A DNA stretch of 64,000 nucleotides from Paramacrobiotus metropolitanus. Lineage: Eukaryota > Tardigrada > Eutardigrada > Parachela > Macrobiotidae. The translations under genes were made by a program, and so were the position numbers. The stretch is from the NCBI RefSeq assembly GCF_019649055.1, contig NW_026570349.1, positions 186,001 to 250,000 on the forward strand, given 5' to 3'. A model generated the notes under the pieces. It had not been told where the DNA came from. It was given only the letters and a program-made list of their open reading frames with translations, and searched no databases. This document shows positions 41,221 through 51,942 of this stretch, piece by piece (within the stretch, counting starts at the first letter, position 1; each line of letters starts with the position of its first letter).

Positions 41221-41240
41221 GAGGTAGCTGCAGCTACCTC
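41221..41240. repeat. Perfect 20-base palindrome
   Basis: GAGGTAGCTG is followed directly by its reverse complement, just right of the fold-back repeat. Confidence 0.8.
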
Positions 41241-42169
41241 TTGATTATCATATTTTCAAAGCTTTAAAATAAGGCTAGATAGAGAAATTTACGTAATTAT
41301 TCCAGATAGAGAAATTTGAGTAATTACTCTTAGTACAAGAAAAAGAGGATGACGCTCTTATATGAATGTTCAACACACCCGGTGGTTTCCATGTTTTCAA
41401 TTGGCTAATCAAACGGCAGTGCTAGTTTCGTTTCGGAGACGTCAAGAAGCGATGTAACTTATTGCATGCAGTAGCTACTTATGGTTAGTGCGTTGATTAA
41501 TTGTTTCATTTCACTACAATTTACTGGCTTTTAGTGTCGGAAAGCCGATCGAGCAAACTACTGGCAAGTTCGGCAGCGATGTTAACCGGAAGCGGCTAGG
41601 TTTTGGACAAGTGTGCAGAATACGGACGGCATCACGCGCTGCGATGTATCCTTAGCAGCCACCAGAAAGTGCTTCCACATTTTCTTCTTGCCCAGAGCTG
41701 TCGGGTAATAACGGCTAGCCCAACCTTGTACAGGCTACCCAAACCGGCTCCCGTTGCAGTAGTCATTGTACATTAATTTTTATTCATCAACATCGCTTTC
41801 GCTGGAACACAAATGCGCGAGTATGCTTGGCTTAAATGTGACTATTCAGATGTAAATTACAAAAGCCCGAATATTGCATATTATTATTGTACAGACCGCA
41901 ATATACAATACTGCAGTGCATACTGAACAGTGGACATGTATATGTTACGTAACTTTTTGTGAATGCAGTTTTAACCTGTACCGGTTCCGGCTGTGATTTG
42001 TCCTCCGGGTATCTTGTCCGATTAAATCATGATGGCAAAAAGATGCATGGGATTTTAATATTGCATCGGTGATTGCAATCTGAACGTACAAAGTCTCTTC
42101 TACCGTGCCCGCAAATTTAATCAGAAATAGTGCAGTAGTAATAATTGCCTTATCTAACGTAGTGTAAAA

Positions 42170-45100
42170 ATGTTCGACGTTCCAGTAATAATACTACATT
42201 TCGTCTGCCCGTTCTTGTTTATTCGATCTGGAAATGCCAACATTCGGGCCCTCAGTCAAATAGTCGATGTACCGCACACTACACCCCCTCCCGAGACGAA
42301 CAACGGTAAGACTGGCTGTTTTGCTGCACATTTTGCTATGTATAAATCGTTTTTAAGATAGGGCCGTTTTCGTACAATTTACAGTGGTAAATAAAATCCC
42401 TGGAACGACGACGAAGTTTTGCAATGCCACTGGAAAGATAACCAAGCCAGTGGTCGTTGATAACTGGGACGTAGAAACAACCCACAACATTTCTACTTCC
42501 AGCTCCCTCACCCTTAATTATACTATAAATGATGCGGGGATTGAAGATGATTCAGAGTGGTTAGGTTACTATTCGTATCCAGCCGTCGGAGGCGTGCGAT
42601 TTTACATGAACATCACGGAGAAGGCGGATTTCTATTTGAATTCTTTGATGAAGACTAGAAGGGGCCTACAAATACCGGATTTTGTCGGCGTACACCAGGT
42701 CGCTTTGCAGCCATACAACGCTTCCGTCAAACAACTAGAAGATGCGCTATCGGCGGCATGGTCGAAAAATCTCGGTAGTCGGTGTCATCTTTGTTTACCC
42801 GAGAGGCGCAAAATCTTTAAGATACAGCGACAGTTCTTTTACAGATGGCACTAGTTCGACATGGAACCCGGTGCAGATCATTTTTATTGACAACGGCACA
42901 GTACTAAGCACCTTAGACGGGTACGTTCACAATCCGAATTCAGTTCATAACCAGTCTTCAGCAAAAAGTCATAATTTCTGATGTACGAATATAAATCTCA
43001 TGTTCGCGAGCTAGTTATTACTATATTGTAATTCTTTAGACACACTGAATAGTTCGCTTACGGCATAGTTTGTATTAAAACTGGCAAAATTTATTTGCCT
43101 CTGTCATTTTAAGATGCACCCTTAGATTCTTGTAGATCACCTCTTGTGCAAGTCGTTTATGTCCTGCCCGTTCGTTCAAAAATTGGCGACGTGAACACAC
43201 GGATTTACTCGGACGACACTGCACTGAATCAGTTGTCTCAAGCTGATCAGGATCCTCCATCCGTTGAGGATCTCCAGGAGAACCTTCAAAAAATTGGAGT
43301 GTCGATAGCCAGTGGTGCAGTCGTGTACGGCTACGCCCGGTTTACGGGCTACCTGAGGCCGGCAGACCAGAGCCATGTAGCCGACATGGCCCCCATGTAC
43401 AGGGAATTACTGGAAATAGCTACGGAAGAAGCAGTCAGGCGAGGTTGTGGCAGCCCGGATAGCGGTGATTTGGATATTCAGTTTGGCACCACTAACCCGT
43501 GGATTATGACGTCGCGAGCTAATGGTTCCTTTTCGTAGTAAGCAGTTCATTAAATACGTACGAAATTGTACAGGAAACTTTTGGTGCACTGAGTGCAGCG
43601 CATCAAATCAGATTCGAGGCTTCGATCACTAATAAGTAATAACTAATACTTATTTTAAGGTTTAATGGTTTAACGTCTTATTTTGACTCCGATTTTTGTA
43701 GTTCCACGTTAACGGTAATCCCGTCTGCGGTGCTGGTGCACAAAACCATCTATTTAGGCGAGATGCCGTATCTTCCGTTCCATCACAAGTATGGAACGCA
43801 GTTTTTTGAAGTACGTGACGATGATGCCAGTGTGTTACAAGCATATGATGACCGTAAAATCCGTAATCCACATCGATTTCTTTCAATTGCCATCCCAAAG
43901 CTGATGCTGATAGGTTGTAAATTATTTAAAAGAATTAAAATGCATCTAAGCTCCTACAATACTGAGTTACTTCATTCTTCTATTTGATGTCCGAAAAAAT
44001 CGGAGTATCTCATCTAGAATTAGAAGTCCAGTATTACATGCGAATTTCCATGGTTTATTATTGCGCTTTTTTAGTCGCAATCAGTGGGTCCTTCATTTAT
44101 CAATGGAACCTTGCCATGGCCGGTTGACAAAACTTATTCATTTCGAATGTATGTCAACATGCCGCAGTCTAACCAGAACAACCCATTAAACATACAGTTG
44201 TTACCGCGGCTGGAGGAGCAGATGACTGAACGGCTACAGAAATCGTTGGATGGTAACGGTACCCAATAGAACACCAGTATGAAAAAACGATTACGGGATA
44301 TGGGAATCTGTGTAGATGCTTCACTTAAGGTTGCCATTACTCTTTGGAATCCGGAGCTGGTTGGAAACGCTATCAACTTCTTCGTGTCGGTTTATGTTCC
44401 CGACGGGTTTACCATTGTCACCGCTGACCCCAGTTTAACATACGCAGAAGCCATTTACGACAAACTGCAGGGCCTTACCGTGGAAGTGCCGGTGCCAAGC
44501 CTAAATATCAATTTAACGTACATATTGCAAAAATATCCTTTTGGGGAGGTCAAAGAAACTATGACAGAAAGTCAAGTGGAGCAGTGGTATCAGTCTGCCA
44601 AACAAAGCATCATAAAGGGATGTACAGCAGGACGTAATCCTTTTGAACTGTGTCCCGTAAACGAGACGTTCACCTTGTACGTACAGTCTCTGTCCAAACA
44701 GCGAGCATCTGGCCCGTACGAATTCAGACCTGCTGCTACGTTTGTGGTAAATTGAATTTTGAAGCATTATACCAATTAAGAAGCAGCTTAAATTTAAACT
44801 TAGTTATACCCGGGTGGCTGCAGAATTCTTCGCTAGTCCTTCATGCCGTGGAGCAAGCATTTGCCCAAGCGAACCCGATAACGACTGATGATATTACACT
44901 GACGATTACATTAACGGGACGCGAGGAACTGAAGACTGTTGAATGGTACGCTGACCTAATTGCTTCACTTTTCACATACGCTAGCAGACCAACTTGTCGA
45001 CGTAACAGTCGCATCGTCATTTCATTTTATCAAAGCAGTTGTGGTTTAATTTACAACCTATCAGATAATCATGGTAAACTGCAAACACGTTTTTTTCCAA

Positions 45101-45313
45101 CGGCAATATGCGCTGCGGATAGCACAACAAAATCTCTACAATTTTCGTAGGAATGATGCGACCAAGTTCGTCTTCGCTGCTACTTATCCAGGAATGGAGA
45201 GTCATAAGTATTGGACTTTATGGAGATATCCAGCGGTCGAAATTCTCAATAAATTTCTGAACGAGACTGCAACGGCTCGATTAACTACTTCTTGGACGTT
45301 CAAGGCGCACTAA
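42170..45313 (+). CDS. Unrecognised multi-exon secreted protein, with lesions
   Basis: I do not recognise the family. Exon 1 (42170-42305) encodes a signal peptide (VPVIILHFVCPFLFI) and joins in phase to exon 2 (42385-42920), then 43136-43534, 43702-about 43913, about 44075-44749, about 44823-45000 and about 45150-45313, which ends in TAA. The early exon junctions are phase-consistent; the one near 43,913/44,075 is not resolved. Many N-glycosylation sites (NISTS, NYTI, NITE) and two cysteines in the early part fit an extracellular protein. Blocks of beta-alpha character recur (VVGVIFVYPRG; INFFVSVYVPDGF; ITLTITLTGRE), suggesting repeated domains. Exon 2 has a frameshift in an A run near 42,765, and a TAG lies in frame at 44,267-44,269 (NGTQ-stop-NTSMKKRL). 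It may be a pseudogene, or mis-assembled at these points. Confidence 0.5.
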
Positions 45314-45470
45314 TGAAGGGGTTCTACAGTTTCCATCTACCAGAAAAAGCGTAAAGCTGTTTCTCTACCTCTAGTACTGATCCATGTAGCGAATTCACGA
45401 TATCAAACCTACCGATATAAAGAGTCTGATATAGGTTACGGAATGAGTGATTTATATTCATTCATTCAAT

Positions 45471-46061
45471 GGATCGGAGAAACTTTAATATACTTGTACA
45501 AGCAAAATGCCATTTTCACTTAAACTCAAAAGATCAGCTAGCTAGAACAAATAAAACAACTCTTCCAGCTCTTTTGAACAAGCAACAGTACCCAAAACAG
45601 ATGCCGCATTTCCGCGCTGAATCTCGACACTTATACGCTGCCACAAAACTCAGTGGCACGCGCTTCTCCTGGTTGCTCTTTGATGCGCCGACCGACTTCA
45701 CTGATGAACTGGCGGGTACTGGTGCCGCAGCTACCCATCGTTTCCAAAGCTACCGGTTCAAAGAAATATCGGTCAGTGAGTTCCAAATAGAGGTTCCTCT
45801 TTCGTTCTTCCGCGTCATCCGCTGCTGAACCCGCTGCCACCGATGATCCAGCTATGTACGACATCGCGAATGTGTCACATACCGTCACATCCCATATCAA
45901 TGGAAGACCGTTCTTCCAAGGAAAGAGTGATAAGCCATCCGGCCGCTTTCCATCTAATCTGCTCAATCCAGGAGGCTCTAAAATTGTCGGGACTTTCGCT
46001 GACCCAAGACTGCGTTGTATTACGCTATTCAAACTCGCATGTCGCCTGAATCTCCCTTGAC
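45471..46061 (-). mobile_element. 5'-truncated LINE copy with 11-base target-site duplication
   Basis: The minus-strand frame repeats the C-terminal part of the 28-kb LINE copy: KRPDGLSLFPWKNG, LIWDVTVCDTFAMSYIAGSS, TGE/PGEARATEF and the RGNAASVLGT end. Its start is cut at GRFRRHASLN. The insertion is flanked by attcattcaat at 45,460-45,470 and 46,062-46,072, and its 3' end runs into a GAAT-repeat tail. This is how LINEs truncated during target-primed reverse transcription look. The coding frame is open for about 145 codons, with a small disruption near 45,650. Confidence 0.7.
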
Positions 46062-46466
46062 ATTCATTCAATCATTCATATATCAAGAGCAAACAACCCG
46101 GTTAACGGGACTATACGATGGAGGACGACGATTCATTTATGCCTCGGTCATACTTCGTGTTCTAACGAAAATTTTAGAACTTTTTGCTTAGCACAAGATC
46201 TAACAAATTTGTTGTAAATATTAAGTGTTTAAATTTTTTTTTTGATAAAACTGTTTGCAAAAGTATGCTTAGGACAGTTTTATCGGTGTGCTGGTCATAC
46301 TGCTAAAATTGTTCTAAATTCTAATAGAGACTCCACCCGTTTGACCCAAAAATGTGAAAACCAAAATCAGACCAGCTTCACTTCAGAGTACCAAAAACTT
46401 CAAAAAATTAAAAGAATTCGAATTTGGGCTTTTGTATGTTTGAAAAGTTTTTACCGATATTACGCG

Positions 46467-46817
46467 ATGCAGCTTCCGCTTTTCCGAAAGAAACAAGCGT
46501 TACTGTCTCTTATCCTTTGTGCCGCCGTAATAATATCTCGTCGCTATGCTCGGAAAACACACCATGAAAAATATATTCGGGATATCAACTGCAGCCGTCA
46601 CACGGACGGAGAATTGTATACGCTTGTGCAAGATCTGCGGAAAAAAGACCCCGAACGACATTTCAACTACTTCCGTATGACCCAGCCGTTGTTTGACATG
46701 TTGTTAAACAATTTACGGATGGCTCTACAGCATGCACCGACGCACCGGATACCAGTAGTTCCAGCTGAGCGGCTGTCACGTTCCACAAAGCAGGATTACT
46801 CTCCATGGCTTCAATAA
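46467..46817 (+). pseudogene. PIF/Harbinger (HARBI1-like) transposase N-terminal fragment
   Basis: The frame reads DGELYTLVQDLRKKDPERHF, then NYFRMTQPLFDMLLNNLR and PVVPAERLS. This is the order found at the start of many animal Harbinger transposases: an acidic YHTLVQ-like block, the YFRMS-x3-F motif, and the PAERL block before the catalytic domain. The frame ends 16 codons after PAERLS, without any DDE motif. It is a truncated relic. The relation to the shorter fragment at 15.4 kb is in motif only. Confidence 0.5.
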
Positions 46818-47216
46818 AACGAGCCTCGTCCTTCTGCTCCCATTTTTGCTCATTTTGTGCAATTTATGCACGGTCAAATTATTGCAATTTTTGGTTGATT
46901 ATTAAGAGTTGGTCGGGCTTTTAAGTGACAGCGACGAAAGTCGTATAAAAAATTTTCAAATATGTTCACAGAACATATGACCTATGTGTTTTTGACAGTT
47001 CGACGCACTTTTTTTACGTGCATTTAAATGATATCCGCATTATTAAGACCTACAATGGGCATACGGTGTTGTGACCAGGATCCAGTTCCGGTCCTGACCG
47101 CTACCATTGGTTAAACGTACTAAAACATCTTAAGAAGTTCAACTTTTATTCGACACCAGTCAGCTTACAGATCAGATGGGCCAGCACAGGTTTACACTAC
47201 TTAAAATGATCAGAAT
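46818..47216. other. Intergenic and LINE 3' flank, nothing recognised
   Basis: No supported gene. The right part is likely the 3' untranslated region of the leftward LINE. Confidence 0.35.
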
Positions 47217-49540
47217 TTAAACATTGAAAAAACATCCAAAATCGTTAGTCCCATTAGTGATCTTGGGGCGTGCAATCAGTGTACCCAAAACCGCAGCTGC
47301 ATTTCCTCTGACTACTGCAAGGCTTAAACGCTGCCTTAAAAAGGCCGTAGATCGTGGTTCTCCGGTAATTTCGCGGATCTTACGGCCGGCGAAACGGATG
47401 AGCTCAGCAAAAGATACTCCAAACGTACCGAACGTTTCCACCGCCAGAGGGTAGAAAAAATATCCCAGTTCTTCGACGAAAGCATATTTGTTGCGCTTAT
47501 AGTTTTCAGCCAACTGGGCTACGCTTCCGGCTTTTCTTGAACTGGCACTGACGTGGGACATGGCCACAGTGTCCCAGCACGTCGCATCCCACACAACCGC
47601 CCTTCCATCGCGCACGGGAATCAAAGTCATGCCATCCGGCCGCTTGCCCTCTGTATCTGAAAGGCCAGTTGGTTCAGACTGACAGGGATATCCGGCAATC
47701 TCAAGCCCGCGTTTGACTTCGTTGTTTAGTTCAACGTGCCGCGACCATCTCCCCTTACTGCTTGAACACGACAACCCGTGATGGCCATTAGGTTCCACAA
47801 TGCTTCCGCAGTTCACGCATTGGTGTTCCTCTACCACAGGGAGTCCGAAACGAAGCGCCACGCCAGTTCGGATCTCATCGTCCCGCAGAAATGTGTGCAG
47901 GTTCGGTGCTGGAAGAGCGTTCAGCCATGCGCCCGAGTCGCGGTGTAATGCAGCGAGCAGCACTGCTTTTTCCGTTTCGCCCGTGGCTGCTGCTTTCTAT
48001 GTAGATACAACAACGTCTATTGTCGGCCGGTCCCATGCATACTGAAACTTCCTGCTTTCTTGAGGCGGAGGTTCACAATCTGTCCATTCCTTCCACTGAC
48101 GTACAACAGGATCCAGAAGTGCTACCGTCGCAGGCTGATAGATTTCCGAAACCAAGGTTACCACCGAATGCGCCGATGCCAAAAAGGCAGGGAAAACAAG
48201 CGAATTTGTGGTCCGTAGTCCCAGTCCACCGTCTCTTACCGGAAGCGTCATTTGGCTCCATTGGATGTCATTTACACGGATGTTCAATATAGATTGTATG
48301 CCCGCTCGTACACATCCGTCCATTGTTTCCAACAACTGCATGTGGTCGTAACATCTCCCAGTGCGAAAACCGTACAGCAGTTTAGGAATAAACAAACAAT
48401 GTTTCAGCAAGTACAGGCTGAAATGAGCAGGGATATCTTTCAGCCTTCGAACGAAGTTGTTTAGCTGGGTGGTTTTTTCCTGCAGGAACGATTCACATGC
48501 AGCTGGTGTTAATGGCGCACCCAAGAGGACCAAGTTTTCCTCTTTCGCGATTGACATGTCCGGCCAAACGTCAAGCACTTGTTGGACAGCGTGTAAACGG
48601 TCCGCCATGAAGCGTCCCACGCTGAAAACTTCGCATTTATCTAGATTAAGCTCCAATCCCATCTTGAAACCACGGGTGATTATTGTTCGTATAGCCGCAA
48701 TCACTTTATCAGCGCGCCCAGCCATCGTGACATCGTTCAAGAAACCCACCGCAATGTCACAGTCCAGGTTATCGAAGAGGGGTAGTGTTCCAAGGCTGTA
48801 GCCGGCGGGGCCATAAGGATCACCTTGTTGTACACCGCTCTCCGATGACAGCTGATGGGGGCCGCATGACAAATGAGATGAATAACGATATGACTGCCAT
48901 ATGTACCTGTAATAGGCGGGAAATTTATTGCGTACAGCAGAGAGCAGAATGTCTCGACGGAGCGTGTTAAAAGCATTGCGAAAATCCAATTTGACCACAA
49001 CTCGAGCCTCCGTGTGGGACGCTTCGACGTAGGTGCGAACAGCGTGCACAGCCGCTTCGGCTCCCCCTTTTATCCCGAATCCCAGTTGTGATGGGCTAAA
49101 CATGGCAGCTGCGTCATCGGCGCAACGAAAACTAGCAATTTTCGAAAACAGACGACGTAATGTTTCCCCAACAGCAATTGGCCTTATTCCGCCGTCTTTT
49201 TTTAAAAGTGGAATTAAATTGGCTCCAAAAAAATAAGGCCGCACATCTTCTGGTAGATTCTTTCTGAATACCATGGTAGCCAGGTCTGTCAGAGCTAAAC
49301 ACAGGTCGCTCTGTGTGTCGCTCTTGCGTACAAGGAGGTCCTTCAGATGCTGAGGACGAAGGCCAAAAACACCTCCAGCGGAACCAGATGGGAAGCTGAA
49401 AACTGCAGCCATCAGCTCAGCTGGAGTGACTGCGGGCGCCGTAATACTGTCATCAGGGTCCGCAGGAAACTGGCAGTCGTCAGGTGCTGGGGGATGTTTG
49501 TCGCGCAAAGATTCAAAGAAGATATAGCGCTAGTTTAGCG
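47217..49540 (-). mobile_element. LINE with reverse transcriptase and restriction-like endonuclease, inactivated
   Basis: Read leftward, the frame has RT blocks: LIPLLKKDGGIRPIAVGETL, motif A VVVKLDFRNAFNTL, motif B ESGVQQGDPYGP and motif C GFLNDVTMAG. After the RT come a zinc-knuckle cluster (CVNCGSIVEPNGHHGLSC) and a KRPDGMTLIPVRDGRAVVWD endonuclease core, ending RGNAAAVLGT. Two lesions are visible. A TAG at 47,999-47,997 interrupts the frame between RT and endonuclease; the codons beyond it continue in phase. In motif C the first aspartate of the usual x-D-D is asparagine. The 5' end stops near 49,540, next to the Polinton, so it is either truncated or cut by that insertion. It is a relative of, but distinct from, the copies at 28 and 45.5 kb. 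Confidence 0.75.
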
Positions 49541-49635
49541 TCAGCTCCGAATCGGTCCGGTTTTCGACCGGTCCGCGGTTCGGCTTGTAATCGGTTCGGT
49601 TTTCAGCCGGTTTTGGACCGGACTGGAGCCGATTG

Positions 49636-49674
49636 TCCCCTTTCTTTGGTTTATTTTTCCCCACCCTCTTTTAT
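49636..49674 (-). terminator. Shared 3' element, left copy (minus-strand gene end)
   Basis: The sequence tcccctttctttg..tatttttccccaccctctttt lies just beyond the 3' end of the leftward ARH3-BIR gene. It recurs almost unchanged at 58,899-58,936 beyond the 3' end of leftward PolB. Read on the minus strand it contains an AATAAA-like signal. A polyadenylation or termination role is inference. Confidence 0.45.
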
Positions 49675-49702
49675 TTATTCATGACATTTTATTTTATGGT
49701 AT

Positions 49703-50928
49703 TTACAAGTGAAAATATAAATTATCAGGACCATTGGAGGCAGGACAGTTGTGCTTCTTACATAAATGATCCCAACGGGGATCAGAGAGAGGCTCAAAAT
49801 CTCTAAGTTTACAGTTGCAGTAATAACACTGAACACAGTCTTGTGTGCCAAAATGAAAAAATCCATCTCCAGCTAGTTCCATGGGTGAGGGTTTCAGATG
49901 TGGCCATCCTTTGAACGATTCCAAACGTGATCCTAAGGTACCATAGTTGCCGAAATCATCTATTTCGCGATTGGTTAGGGTGTTGCTGGCGTGTTCGGCA
50001 AGTTTGTCGGCGAGCGTAATACTGTTCTTGTATCCATCACACAGTTGGAGCCATGCCTGCGGTATACTTTTGAGACCGTGCCAAGCTCCGGCAATAGCAC
50101 CCGCCAAGGTTGCAATTCCGTCAGTGCATCCACCAACCCGTACTGTAAGCGCCATGGTCGCTTCAAAAGCATTTTCAGGCGCCATACTGGTTCCTTTTAG
50201 TACGCAGTAAATAGCCATAGGTACAGCTTCTAGTCCCGCGGAATCATTACCAAGGGCTTTCACCACAATATTTGTTTCTTGAGACAGCAGCGTTTTCAAA
50301 TGTACTAGTTTTGGTTGATACAGCTGAAGGTTAATGCCTGAGTCACACAGCGTGATGAGCATGTCCAGAAACTGTTCTGGAGTAAAGTAGGGGTATTGCA
50401 GGGCTACGGCAATAGCGTAGGCTTGAAGTTCACATGCTCCGTAAGCTTCCATTGCGGGATGTGTGTGAGTTCGGCAACGCTACGTACGTTCCGGATCATC
50501 AGCTCTGTCTGATATCTAAAGTATAGTGGGTACGCTGAAATCCACGCAGCTGGGCCGTATCCTTTGAGGAACGTTTTCGGTACAATGTTTTTCGGTAATG
50601 TGTCAAAGGTGTTGTAATTGCTCCACTTTCAGTGATGTATTATATCCTTAAGCTTCCCGAAAGCCGAACGTATGACGGGATGAGCGCTGTAATAAGCTTC
50701 AACGCACGCTCGAGCGGCAGACACTGCATCATAACCCCCATCATCCAGCAATGCATTACCCAGCGCGTTTGTTAAGACAGTCTTCTCACGATAAGAGCGG
50801 TAGTCTCGTGTATCAACAAACAACTGCGCAACCTTGTGAACAATACCATGATACGCCTTCAAGGGAACGCATAAGCATTCCCCCAGCAAACCCCCAACTA
50901 AGCAACCACGAAATTGGTCCTTCTCCAT
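49703..50928 (-). pseudogene. ARH3-like ADP-ribosylhydrolase fused to a BIR domain, broken
   Basis: ARH3 enzymes remove ADP-ribose (poly- or serine-linked) using two Mg ions. The N-terminus (FRGCLVGGLLGECLCVPL) and the C-terminal helix block (VGGCTDGIATLAGAIAGAWH, then IPQAWLQLCDGY) match that fold, as do the middle blocks. The metal-binding TDDT is replaced by REKT and the GGDTDT site by GGCTDG, so the enzyme would be inactive even if intact. The last 80 residues form a BIR zinc domain of inhibitor-of-apoptosis type: R-x4-F-x-GWP, AGDGFFHFG, then a CYYC...H...C ligand set. Lesions: TGA at 50,631-50,629, a frameshift near 50,520 and another in a CA run near 50,462. The role is unknown; interference with host ADP-ribose signalling or cell death is a hypothesis. 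Confidence 0.75.
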
Positions 50929-51327
50929 TTTCTTTTGCGAATGATAGATTTTTCAGTGCAACTCGAGTTTTAATATTCTAAAGAAAAAAAGTTACTTTAT
51001 TTACAACCAATCACCGCTCTCATTTTTAAAACATTTTTGAGTTTCCGAGCCACGTCACTTGCGGTTTGGCCAATCGGTACGAGCCTACAGTATATAAGGG
51101 CGTAGTTAATTTCGATTTTTCAGCCAATCATAGATGAAATAAAGTGTTTTTTATTTTGAATGACGTAAGTGTGAAAAAGGCGGAGTCTGATCGGAATTTA
51201 CGACCAATGGGGTAAGCGGTTGGTTTTCTCGGACACAGCTGGTGAGTATAAAAGCGACGCGCCTGGCCTTTTCCAAATCATTCTGAAAAAAAGTTGAGAG
51301 CAAGTTTTTTGCTATATCTCAAGAGAA
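50929..51327 (+). promoter_or_regulatory. Divergent promoter region of the Polinton left side
   Basis: Between the leftward ARH3-BIR gene and the rightward block lie four CCAAT boxes (51,007; 51,070; 51,124; 51,204) and two TATA boxes: TATATAAG at 51,091 and TATAAAAG at 51,247. The second is about 80 bases before the ATG at 51,328 and most likely drives the rightward genes. Confidence 0.65.
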
Positions 51328-51774
51328 ATGGATTTCGCACGCATTTTAGATGTTGTTGGTGATCATGATGGCTACACTGTGTACAAAGTCAATAGTGTGG
51401 TTAGCCTGTTCTGGAATGCTAAAGAAGTACGGGCATTTCTTGTGTTCGAAGCAAATGCGGATGCTGAGGGCTTGCGTAAAGCATGGAATAAAGGAATCCG
51501 ATTCGGATACAATGAAATCACTGAATTGCTAAAGATCCTGAAGAGTGGACATTTGAAAGATTCGCTGGATAACGCAGCATCTGAAGGCAAACAGGAGAAA
51601 ATGAAATTCGATGGCCCCGCTTGCCTGGAATTGACTTTGAAGGTGCACGAAAAGTACGGGCGCACGATCAGGTTTTCTCAGCCGGGACGCTCTGTTCAGC
51701 TACCATACATGGGATTCATCGATGTGGCTAGAATCTTGGACGATAGCTTTAAAGCGCAATCTCTTATTGTTTAA
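51328..51774 (+). CDS. Unrecognised 148-residue Polinton protein with two similar halves
   Basis: This is the first gene of the rightward block. I do not recognise a family with confidence. The two halves resemble each other. Each has a beta-hairpin-like stretch (VVSLFWNAKEVRAFLVFEA; CLELTLKVHEKYGRTIRFS), then a glycine/basic turn and a helix (YNEITELLKIL; YMGFIDVARIL). The strand-strand-helix order recalls the PC4/p15 single-stranded DNA-binding coactivator fold, which would suit a neighbour of a TBP homologue. This is a weak structural guess. There is no signal peptide or membrane segment, and the ATG is clean. Confidence 0.5.
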   Translation: MDFARILDVVGDHDGYTVYKVNSVVSLFWNAKEVRAFLVFEANADAEGLRKAWNKGIRFGYNEITELLKILKSGHLKDSLDNAASEGKQEKMKFDGPACLELTLKVHEKYGRTIRFSQPGRSVQLPYMGFIDVARILDDSFKAQSLIV

Positions 51775-51942
51775 CCACTCTTCTCATGTTTTGTAACACT
51801 ATAAAATTGTTGCTGTTATTATTCTTGTTTGTTTTCTATTAGCCCCTTTTGTTATGAAAAAAAAAGGCTGAAAAACGCCATTATTTGCGACAGTCTCAGC
51901 AGTGAAGTATATAAAGCCTTCTTGCTGACACTGTTGCAAGTA

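Larger units (their letters stand above)
40388..42169. other. Intergenic region with fold-back repeats
   Basis: No gene is supported here. It contains the inverted repeat at 41,078-41,181, the palindrome at 41,221-41,240, a tandem duplication of agatagagaaattt near 41,276-41,320 and AT-rich stretches. Confidence 0.45.

Noticed and set aside
51829-51942. N-terminal extension of the TBP homologue
   Set aside because: The upstream frame has no ATG, and TBP similarity begins at the ATG at 51,943.
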